Assembly (NCBI GenBank): GCA_964607315.1
Contig: CAZSKA010000020.1
Span: 1-28,061 of the forward strand
Direction of reading: 5' to 3'
Source: JAHDFB01 sp964607315
GTDB lineage: Bacteria > Bacteroidota > Bacteroidia > Chitinophagales > Saprospiraceae
Length of the DNA: 28,061 nucleotides
A program made the position numbers and the translations under genes. Shown here piece after piece: positions 1 to 6,082 of this stretch. How positions within the stretch are numbered: position 1 is the stretch's first letter; every line of letters starts with the position of its first letter. The notes beneath the pieces are model-generated. The model searched no databases, had not been told where the DNA came from, and saw nothing but the letters and a program-made list of their open reading frames with translations.

Positions 1-174
1 GAGTTTTGTTGTGGGTAATTAGCAAATAACAATTCTTGCCCTGAGTTAGCCGAAGGGAACAAATGCCAACGTGATTTGGGAACGTGGAGTATTTTACCTC
101 ATCCTAAACTCTTCTCTTTTAGAGAAGAAAGGGTAAATAGCATAACACAGTAAAATAAGCAAAAAATCAAATGA
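1..174. other. Non-coding left edge with two weak hairpins
   Basis: No open reading frame of note is seen here. Positions 38-57 contain CCCTGAGTTAGCCGAAGGG, an imperfect hairpin that resembles a short REP-like motif common in bacterial spacers (CCCTGAGCTTGTCGAAGGG type, from memory). Positions 111-127 form a perfect 7-bp inverted repeat, CTTCTCT and AGAGAAG, around TTT. It lies about 50 bp beyond the stop codon of the minus-strand gene at 175, so it could mark that unit's 3' end. No U run follows it on the minus strand, so I do not call it a terminator. Confidence 0.35.
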
Positions 175-537
175 CTACCTTGTCAAAAACACAAACTGCG
201 CACCTAATTCAGACAATACAAATACACAAAGATTATCTTCTGGATTTCTAAAGATGTTCTTGAATTCTTCTATGTTTTCTTCTTTGATGATCTGTTTGTA
301 GACCATTTCTTCCAATGTGGTAGCATGTATATTCCAATTACCTTTCACTTTACCTCGCTCAGCGATTAAGATGCCAATCTCCATATTTTGTTGATGAGCA
401 ACGAAAATAGGGTATTCTGATACATCTTGATCGATGATAACTTGTGATGCATCGAACATCACTTTTTTGTACACTTTTAATTCTTCTTCCAGCAAGAGAA
501 ATTTTTCTGCTGAATGTTTTTCTGCTTCTTTTTTCAT
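175..537 (-). CDS. Small hypothetical cytoplasmic protein downstream of rlmD
   Basis: This encodes a 120-residue protein with no signal peptide or membrane segment. The first 30 residues are charged and likely helical (rich in K and E). The rest mixes strands and helices, with a hydrophobic end (CVFVLSELGAQFVFLTR). I do not recognise a named family, and no catalytic motif is evident. Its ATG lies 3 bp after the rlmD stop codon, so it is almost certainly the last gene of the same transcript and probably translationally coupled. That placement is the only functional hint, and a role with rRNA modification would be speculation. The start is the first ATG and is followed by Lys-Lys, as is usual for such proteins. 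Confidence 0.75.
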   Translation of the reverse strand: MKKEAEKHSAEKFLLLEEELKVYKKVMFDASQVIIDQDVSEYPIFVAHQQNMEIGILIAERGKVKGNWNIHATTLEEMVYKQIIKEENIEEFKNIFRNPEDNLCVFVLSELGAQFVFLTR

Positions 538-540
538 TAT

Positions 541-1962
541 TTATCCTTGATAACTAGAATGGTATAATAATGCTACTGTTTCTACATGATGTGTGTGTGG
601 AAACATATCTACGGCTCTTATCTTCTTCACAAAATATTTCTCACTTAATAAATTAATATCTCTAGCTTGTGTTGCCGGATTACATGAAACATAAACGATC
701 TTCTTTGGTTCAGCGCGCAGTATAGTTTCTACTACTTCTTTATGCATACCAACTCGAGGAGGATCAGTGATAATGATATCCGCTTTACCGTGTTCTTCAA
801 TAAATGCATCTGTCAATATATCCTTACAGTCGCCAGCGTAAAAGCGTGCGTTTTCTATGTTATTTAATTCCTTGTTTTCTTCAGCATAAAAGATAGCTTC
901 TTTTATTTCTTCTATTCCCGTTATCGACTTCACTGAATCAGCTACATATAAGGCGATACTTCCTAATCCTGTATATAAATCATATACATTTTCAGTTCCG
1001 TCAAATTCAGCATATTCCTTCACTACATCATAGAGTTTTTCCGCTTGTAAAGTGTTTGTTTGGAAAAAGGACTTCGGTCCTATTTTAAATTTCACTTGTC
1101 CAAGTTTTTCATCTAGTACTTCCTTTCCATAATAGTGAATGTATGGTAAATCTATAGTAGTAGAATTAACTTTATTACTCACCACATAGTATATACCTGA
1201 AATCGCTGGAAATTCAGCTATCATTGCATCAAGTAATGGGAATAATTGATCTTCATTTTTATATGCTATAGAAAGTAAAATCATGAACTCACCTTCTCTA
1301 TTATTCCTCAACATGATATTACGTAACCAACCTTTTTTTGATCTAGAATTGTAATACTCAAAATCTTCTCCTTTCGTATATTCTCTTAGCCAATTTCGAA
1401 TTTTATTACTAGGTGAAGGTTGTAGAAAGCATTCATTTAAATCTATGACTTTGTCGAATGTTCCACTTTTATTGAAACCAAGTCCTTTTTTATCTGCTAT
1501 TTCTTCACCACTTTCTATCTCTTCTTCCGTCATCCAACGGGCAGAAGAAAAACTGTATTCTAGTTTGTTTCTATAGTGCTTGGTTTTATCGCAAGCAAGT
1601 ACTTCATCCCAGCTATCTGCATCTAGTTTTGCGATTCTTTGGATGGCGTTTTTAACTTGTAATTCTTTATGAAATAGTTGTTTTTCGTAACTCAGATTTT
1701 GCCATTTACAACCGCCACAAAGATCGAAATGCTGGCAAAATGCTGTGATTCTATCCGGTGAAGGAGTGATGATTTCTTTTACCACACCAAAAGGAACACC
1801 TTTTTTCTTTCTCAAAATGACAGCATCTACTTTATCTCCTGGCACTGCACCTTCTAAAAAATATACTTGTCCTTTTTCGTCACGACCTACAGCTCTACCT
1901 TTATCAGCGATACCGCTAAGTACGATTCCTTCTACGTTTTTTCGCCTGTTTCTTCTTCCCAT
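541..1962 (-). CDS. rlmD: 23S rRNA (uracil-5-)-methyltransferase, RlmD/RumA family
   Basis: This 473-residue enzyme of the TrmA/RumA class transfers a methyl group from SAM to C5 of a uridine in 23S rRNA. An N-terminal TRAM-like domain (about 8-65) precedes a 4Fe-4S ligand set: C76, C82 and C85 in FCQHFDLCGGCKW, with C178 as the likely fourth ligand. The SAM site is YDLYTGLGSIAL (327-338), followed by DPPRVGM near 400. The catalytic nucleophile is C427 in YVSCNPAT, and the general base is E461 in HHVETVALL. All signature residues are present and the length is normal. It starts 11 bp after the stop of the upstream PorE-like gene and ends 3 bp before the next gene, so it sits mid-operon. The exact target uridine (U1939 in E. 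coli RlmD) is not proven by sequence; Bacteroidota often carry several paralogues. Confidence 0.93.
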   Translation of the reverse strand: MGRRNRRKNVEGIVLSGIADKGRAVGRDEKGQVYFLEGAVPGDKVDAVILRKKKGVPFGVVKEIITPSPDRITAFCQHFDLCGGCKWQNLSYEKQLFHKELQVKNAIQRIAKLDADSWDEVLACDKTKHYRNKLEYSFSSARWMTEEEIESGEEIADKKGLGFNKSGTFDKVIDLNECFLQPSPSNKIRNWLREYTKGEDFEYYNSRSKKGWLRNIMLRNNREGEFMILLSIAYKNEDQLFPLLDAMIAEFPAISGIYYVVSNKVNSTTIDLPYIHYYGKEVLDEKLGQVKFKIGPKSFFQTNTLQAEKLYDVVKEYAEFDGTENVYDLYTGLGSIALYVADSVKSITGIEEIKEAIFYAEENKELNNIENARFYAGDCKDILTDAFIEEHGKADIIITDPPRVGMHKEVVETILRAEPKKIVYVSCNPATQARDINLLSEKYFVKKIRAVDMFPHTHHVETVALLYHSSYQG

Positions 1963-1973
1963 TTTTACTTTTG

Positions 1974-3896
1974 TTACTGCAGACGGAACGAAATTCTTCT
2001 ATTTTGGGCTCGACCCTCTTCCGTACTATTGTCTGCAATTGGTTGGCTTTCGCCCAAAGCTTTAATCTGTATTCTATCTGATGAAATTTGCTTCTTTATC
2101 AGATATTCTTGTACAGCTTTTACTCTATTTTCCGACAAAAGTAAATTATCTTGATCATTACCTACATTATCTGTGTGACCAAAAATTATAATTTGTAAAT
2201 TAGCTTGTTTTTCTAACAATCCAACCAAGCGATTTAACTCATCAAAGGAAGCCGATAGTAGTTCAGATTTTCCTGTTTCAAAATATATATTTCGAAGTAC
2301 GATTTCTTCGCTTTCTTCTTCTTTTTCGGCTACTGGAATTGCTTGTAATTCAATAGTGTATACAAAAGGATTATCCACGGTATTGTTGATTGTGGGATCT
2401 ATATGGTCAGAATAAAACAAGTAGCCTTCTTTCTCTACAGTTAATTCATAAGGTGTATTTACTTGTATAATTTCTGTGATACCTTCTGTGGAAATACTAA
2501 GTGTTTTTTTAGTCTTGCTCTGTGTGTTTTTAATTAGTAAACTTGCTTTTAATGCTTGTTTTGTCTTCGCATCAATTACTTTTAGTTCAATGTAGCTAAC
2601 TGGATCTGGTTTAAATTTACTTGGTAACTCAAATCGATAAATATCACTTTTAAGAGATGTTTCTGTTTTTTCTGTTTTCGAGAAGTAAGCATATTTCCCT
2701 TTTCGGTCTACAAAAACACCACCTTCATCTTCAGGGGAATTAATGGATGGTCCCATATTAATTGGTTTTGACCATTTGCCGTCGTCTTCCTTTTTACTTA
2801 CGAATAAATCATAACCTCCCAATCCGGTATGACCAGTTGACATGAAATACATGGTTCTACCATCAGGATGAATATATGGACTTTCTTCGTTACCTTTTGT
2901 GTTGATTATATCTCCAAGGTTAGTAACCTCTCCCCATGATTTGCCATTATTCCTAATGTAGTAAAGATCTTTATTCCCTTGTCCACCAGGTCTTCCACTG
3001 CTAAAGTAGACCGTTTTTCCATCAGGTGAAAAAGCAGCTTGAGATTCCCATGACTGCGTATTGGCTACTCCCATGTATTTCGGTTCTGTCCATTTACCTT
3101 CTTTTTTTAAGGAGATGTAAAGGTCACAACTTCTATATCGTTTAGGAGCATCGCAACGAGTGAAGATCATGTATTTCCCATTTGGTGAAATTGCATGAGC
3201 ACCTTCATTTCCTTGTGTGTTCAACTCAATTAATGGTCGTGCTTCTGTCCATCCATCTGCTGTTAACTCACTTTGGAAGAAATCTTCTTGCCCATCTACT
3301 CTTCTAGTAAAAATAATGGTAGAATCATTTGTGGACAGTACCGGTTTATATTCAGGATGAATAAGACTATTAATTTGATTGCTTAATAGTTCAATTTCTA
3401 CAGGTTCACTATCAGTTAATATGGATTCTATTTCTTCTAGCTTTTGGAGGCGAAGTTTTGCATTCTCTAATTTTCTTGATGACCTAGCTCTATTGATATA
3501 TTCTTGAAGATTGGATTTTTCACAGTTGTAGTCTTCTTTTGCCTTACAGATTCCTGCATATATATTATACCAATCTGGCTCATAATCAGGTGATTGATTA
3601 ATTGCTTCTTTGAGCAATTCTCCCGCTTTATCGAGATTGCCCTGAAGGTACTCTATACGACTAAGCTCTACTAAAGCATCTGTAAGAACCGGTTCTTCTT
3701 CAAGTAATTTTTCAAGTTTTTCTTTTTTGGATGCAGTATCAGTACTGGTAGATAGCGCCTGAATTTTGTTGAATTTTTTGAGTGTTTTTTTTGAAGCGTC
3801 AGGGAGATTTATGTACGACTTTTGGGCGTAAGCCCCATTAAAAAAAAGCACAGCTAGAAGTAACAAGGAAAGTTTATACAGAAATTTCATTAGCAT
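1974..3896 (-). CDS. PorE-like OmpA-family protein: TPR, beta-propeller, CRD and OmpA domains
   Basis: This 640-residue secreted envelope protein has the domain order described for T9SS PorE. A signal peptide ends at AYA|QK (A24). TPR-like helices cover about 55-150. PD40/WD40-like propeller blades cover about 190-425, with repeated motifs such as FSPDGKTVYFSS, IHPDGRTMYFMS and ISPNGKYMIFTR. A carboxypeptidase-regulatory-like beta fold covers about 434-515, and a C-terminal OmpA peptidoglycan-binding domain covers 532-640 (GHTDNVG at 573-579, GRAQNRRISF near the end). PorE is known to bind peptidoglycan and to link the PorK/N ring; Bacteroidota also carry paralogues with this architecture, so the exact role is inferred. 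There is no lipobox cysteine at the cleavage site. The start could be the first ATG or the second, two codons on (MLMKFL). A TTTGGGC palindrome lies over the signal cleavage codons. Confidence 0.85.
   Translation of the reverse strand: MLMKFLYKLSLLLLAVLFFNGAYAQKSYINLPDASKKTLKKFNKIQALSTSTDTASKKEKLEKLLEEEPVLTDALVELSRIEYLQGNLDKAGELLKEAINQSPDYEPDWYNIYAGICKAKEDYNCEKSNLQEYINRARSSRKLENAKLRLQKLEEIESILTDSEPVEIELLSNQINSLIHPEYKPVLSTNDSTIIFTRRVDGQEDFFQSELTADGWTEARPLIELNTQGNEGAHAISPNGKYMIFTRCDAPKRYRSCDLYISLKKEGKWTEPKYMGVANTQSWESQAAFSPDGKTVYFSSGRPGGQGNKDLYYIRNNGKSWGEVTNLGDIINTKGNEESPYIHPDGRTMYFMSTGHTGLGGYDLFVSKKEDDGKWSKPINMGPSINSPEDEGGVFVDRKGKYAYFSKTEKTETSLKSDIYRFELPSKFKPDPVSYIELKVIDAKTKQALKASLLIKNTQSKTKKTLSISTEGITEIIQVNTPYELTVEKEGYLFYSDHIDPTINNTVDNPFVYTIELQAIPVAEKEEESEEIVLRNIYFETGKSELLSASFDELNRLVGLLEKQANLQIIIFGHTDNVGNDQDNLLLSENRVKAVQEYLIKKQISSDRIQIKALGESQPIADNSTEEGRAQNRRISFRLQ
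3820..3837. repeat. TTTGGGC palindrome inside the PorE-like signal peptide
   Basis: TTTTGGGCGTAAGCCCCA has the GGGC-N4-GCCC core with the right A tract changed. On the minus strand it encodes Gly-Ala-Tyr-Ala-Gln-Lys, exactly at the predicted cleavage site AYA|QK. This is the same frame and position as in the subtilase gene. Confidence 0.5.
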
Positions 3897-3944
3897 CTTA
3901 TTAATCGAAAAGGCGATGAATTAAATAATGCGGTTGAATGGAAG

Positions 3945-4430
3945 CTATTTGTTTTGCTTTTCAGTAGTACGAATGAAACTAGGAAAACTTGCGCTACCAT
4001 AATGTGCGAACATCTTATTATGTTCTATTTCCACATCATAGGTTTTAGAATACTCTTTCAATAATGCCGAAAGATATTCATATTCCATGTTTTTAGAATT
4101 TGGTTTTGGGTAAAAAGCAATGTGCTTGATGCTACCATCCGTATTCCAAAACACATTAATCCAAATTTTAACTCCGTTGATATCGATTTCATTCTCGATA
4201 GCGTAATTTTCAAGACCAACAAGGAAAGTTAACCATTTTGAATAGGCTTTGTCCATGTCGTTTTTGCAAACTGTCATGAGAAGATCAGGTACAGTGGAAA
4301 TCATTTCATTGTACATTTTCTCATGCTCTCCTATAAGAAATACCCTAGGTAAAGTGTCAGAAACTGCTTGCGCTTTTGCCCGCGGCAGAATGCTGATGGA
4401 GATTAAGAAAAATGTTATTATGTACTTCAA
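3945..4430 (-). CDS. Secreted hypothetical protein, first gene of the PorE-like/rlmD unit
   Basis: This 161-residue protein has a clear signal peptide: MKYIITFF, a hydrophobic core, and cleavage at AKA|QA near residue 21. The mature part contains INGVKIWINVFWNTDGSIKH, a strand-rich block loosely reminiscent of small TonB-C-like periplasmic domains, but I cannot assign a family. The only plausible start is TTG at 4428-4430: no ATG lies between it and the signal core, and an in-frame TAG lies just upstream. Lys directly after the start fits Bacteroidota signal peptides. The PorE-like gene begins 48 bp downstream on the same strand, so cotranscription is likely. Function is unknown; an envelope role is inferred from the export signal and neighbours only. 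Confidence 0.7.
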   Translation of the reverse strand: MKYIITFFLISISILPRAKAQAVSDTLPRVFLIGEHEKMYNEMISTVPDLLMTVCKNDMDKAYSKWLTFLVGLENYAIENEIDINGVKIWINVFWNTDGSIKHIAFYPKPNSKNMEYEYLSALLKEYSKTYDVEIEHNKMFAHYGSASFPSFIRTTEKQNK

Positions 4431-4676
4431 ACTAAACTATAATAATGGTAAATATCGTAAATTCTCATAAATATGCACTTTCTGAGTAAATCTTAACTCA
4501 TTTAATAAGTGTTAATATTTTACATATAACTATATTTTTGTTACAGAGTACACGGATATTCAATGTATTTAATGTTTTTTTAACGAATAAAAAATGAGAT
4601 GTTTTGAAATTTGGTATAGTTTTTTGTGGGATTGTTAGGTGTATTAGTCTTATTGGTGAATGAATCAGTAGAATGC

Positions 4677-4709
4677 TTTAGGATAAAAAAATACTAATGT
4701 ATATCTTTG
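4677..4709 (+). promoter_or_regulatory. Candidate Bacteroidota promoter for cvpA
   Basis: TATCTTTG at 4702-4709 matches the Bacteroidota -7 element TAnnTTTG exactly. TTTA at 4677-4680, 21 bp upstream, is one base from the -33 element TTTG. The predicted transcript would begin near 4716, which is downstream of the ATG at 4697 and supports the internal start at 4760. A TAnnTTTG match alone is common by chance in DNA this AT-rich. Confidence 0.45.
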
Positions 4710-4759
4710 TCAAAGCGCAACTGAAAAATTCAGATGACTTTTTGATCATAACCTTTCTT

Positions 4760-5344
4760 ATGTATATAGATATTTTATTGGGATTGACCCTTGTTCTTGG
4801 GTTTTTGTATGGCTATTCTCGAGGAATAATAAAGACTATTTTTTCTTTGGTTTCTATTATGGTCGGTATCATAGCTGCTATGAAATTATCCCCAATAGTT
4901 ATTACTGGATTAGAAAGTCTTATGCCGAACAATCCTAGGTTGACCTATATTCTGGGTTTCATTTTGACATTTGTAGTCGTCATTGTTCTAATACGTTTCA
5001 TAGGTAATAAGTTAGAAAAGTTACTAAAAAAATCAGGTGTTAATTTCATGAATAAGTTCATGGGAGGTTCTGTAATGGTGGTATTCTTTGGTATCATTTA
5101 TAGTTTCATTGTGTGGTTCGCTAATGAAGCGCGATTGCTTTCTGAAACACAGAAAGATCAGTCATTTACCTATTACATTCTGGAACCAATTCCAGCAAAA
5201 GCACGTGCAGAGTTTGAGACTTTAAAGCCAGTTTTTAGAGAGTTTTGGGATAAGACGGTGGATACTTTTGAAAAGATAGGCGAAAAAGGATCCGATCTAC
5301 AAAATAACAATACTCCAGATGATTCTATGGAAGTAGAAAATTAA
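4760..5344 (+). CDS. CvpA-family inner-membrane protein
   Basis: This 194-residue protein has four predicted membrane segments and a polar C-terminal tail. It opens with YIDILLGLTLVLGFLYGYSR, the usual CvpA start of helix, glycine-rich turn and basic residues. Then follow FSLVSIMVGIIAAMKLS, a long helix around ILGFILTFVVVIVLIRFIG, and MGGSVMVVFFGIIYSFIVWF. CvpA was named for a requirement in colicin V production in E. coli; its biochemical role is still uncertain. I prefer the ATG at 4760 over the one at 4697 because the family begins at this residue and because a promoter-like box lies at 4702-4709, inside the longer frame. The last 25 residues are acidic and probably disordered. A TTTGGGC palindrome follows the stop by 45 bp. 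Confidence 0.85.
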   Translation: MYIDILLGLTLVLGFLYGYSRGIIKTIFSLVSIMVGIIAAMKLSPIVITGLESLMPNNPRLTYILGFILTFVVVIVLIRFIGNKLEKLLKKSGVNFMNKFMGGSVMVVFFGIIYSFIVWFANEARLLSETQKDQSFTYYILEPIPAKARAEFETLKPVFREFWDKTVDTFEKIGEKGSDLQNNNTPDDSMEVEN

Positions 5345-5388
5345 GGAAGTCACAAAATATTTACATAAGTTTTTATTTATTCTTTTGT

Positions 5389-5408
5389 TTTTGGGCTTAA
5401 GCCCAAAA
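5389..5408. repeat. TTTGGGC palindrome, perfect 20-bp copy
   Basis: TTTTGGGCTTAAGCCCAAAA is a perfect 20-bp palindrome, 45 bp after the cvpA stop codon. It is one of about nine exact or degraded copies of the same short element in this window. T tracts lie on its 5' side and A tracts on its 3' side on both strands, so neither strand gives a stem followed by a U run. Confidence 0.8.
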
Positions 5409-5490
5409 TATCTATGGCATATTACGTGCGATCTAATATGAATTATTAACGGGTTGATAAGATTTTTTTCAATAAAGTTAGTAGAATGTG

Positions 5491-5509
5491 TTTTTGGCTT
5501 ACGCCCAAA
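5491..5509. repeat. TTTGGGC palindrome, imperfect copy
   Basis: TTTTTGGCTTACGCCCAAA is followed by GAAAA. It matches the family consensus except for one G changed in the left arm (TTTGGC instead of TTGGGC). The right arm with trailing GAAAA is identical to the copies at 15153 and 19632. It lies about 83 bp after the previous copy. Confidence 0.65.
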
Positions 5510-5616
5510 GAAAATGGGGCTTTCTGCCACTACTTAGAAATATAACCCAAATGAAGCATTAGGATATCTATTTCGAGCTCAAACTGTTTCAATAATGGAA
5601 ACATCCAGCTCTTTTA

Positions 5617-5639
5617 ATGCTCACCATGATGGTGAGCAT
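5617..5639. repeat. 23-bp palindrome with 11-bp arms
   Basis: The arms ATGCTCACCAT and ATGGTGAGCAT are perfect reverse complements around a single G at 5628. The flanks are TTTTA on the left and GTTTG on the right, with no long T run. It could be a dimeric protein-binding site or an RNA hairpin. I saw no second copy in the window. Confidence 0.6.
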
Positions 5640-5660
5640 GTTTGCGCTTCAAAAGAACTG

Positions 5661-5835
5661 TTATACCAATTTAACTCCATAATGCCGCATTTCTTTTTAC
5701 TTAATCTTTCAATTTCTTCCTTAAAAAGCCTCGCCGTAANNNNNNNNNNCTGTTATGCCTACGTTTTTTAACTCGAACTAGAAAAATTAAGTATCAAAAT
5801 TTTCTACGACATTTTGAAATTAAATTGGTATTAAG
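5661..5835. repeat. Long imperfect inverted repeat (MITE-like) around an assembly gap
   Basis: The outer 12 bases of the arms are exact reverse complements: ATACCAATTTAA at 5663-5674 and TTAAATTGGTAT at 5820-5831. Inward, similarity continues with substitutions and small gaps to the N run; shared blocks include ACTTAAT, TTTC and TTAAAAA, ending at GCCGTAA on the left against the complement of TTATGCCT on the right. Total span is about 175 bp. It carries no open reading frame. A small non-autonomous element or a long RNA hairpin would both fit; the N run at its centre is what a strong hairpin does to an assembly. Confidence 0.6.
5740..5749. other. Run of ten N (assembly gap)
   Basis: Ten undetermined bases sit at the centre of the inverted repeat at 5661-5835. 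The true length of missing sequence is unknown, because a 10-N run is often a placeholder. An inserted sequence between the arms therefore cannot be excluded. Confidence 0.95.
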
Positions 5836-5999
5836 CTTCCATTCACTTTGCATTTTAGGCCCTCATGACGAAAACCTAATGTATAATCCGGGTTGTAATA
5901 AGGAGGGTTCAGGGTTTTATGGTTAATATAAATCTGTGTCGTGTTTAATTAACGACGTATTAAGTTACTTTTAAATCAGAGTTATTCTTTTAATTTATA

Positions 6000-6007
6000 T
6001 AGATTTG
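6000..6007 (+). promoter_or_regulatory. Candidate -7 promoter box for the subtilase gene
   Basis: TAGATTTG matches TAnnTTTG exactly, 75 bp upstream of the start codon. The -33 region shows only TTTT/TTTA-like sequence at unclear spacing, so support is limited to the -7 box. Confidence 0.3.
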
Positions 6008-6082
6008 ATTTGATATATACACTTATAGTACAATTTATTCCTCGTAAAAGCAGGAAAACGCAATTTTAAACAATAGAAATAA

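Larger units (their letters stand above)
5345..6082. other. 740-bp non-coding spacer rich in palindromes
   Basis: No credible gene lies between cvpA and the subtilase gene. The spacer holds, in order, two copies of the TTTGGGC palindrome (5389-5408 and 5491-5509), a 23-bp palindrome (5617-5639), a 175-bp imperfect inverted repeat around a 10-N gap (5661-5835), about 165 bp with no recognisable element, and a candidate promoter at 6000-6007. A 77-codon minus-strand frame across 5297-5530 runs through the palindromes and overlaps the end of cvpA; I treat it as spurious. Confidence 0.7.

Noticed and set aside
1745..2154. Plus-strand frames over the rlmD/PorE-like junction
   Set aside because: They are shadows of two well-supported minus-strand genes.
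4533..4540. TATTTTTG as a second promoter upstream of cvpA
   Set aside because: It matches the -7 element, but there is no suitable -33 element and a better-placed match lies at 4702; single matches are frequent in AT-rich DNA.
5297..5530. A 77-codon minus-strand frame overlapping the cvpA end
   Set aside because: It runs through two TTTGGGC palindromes, has no family features and overlaps a solid gene.
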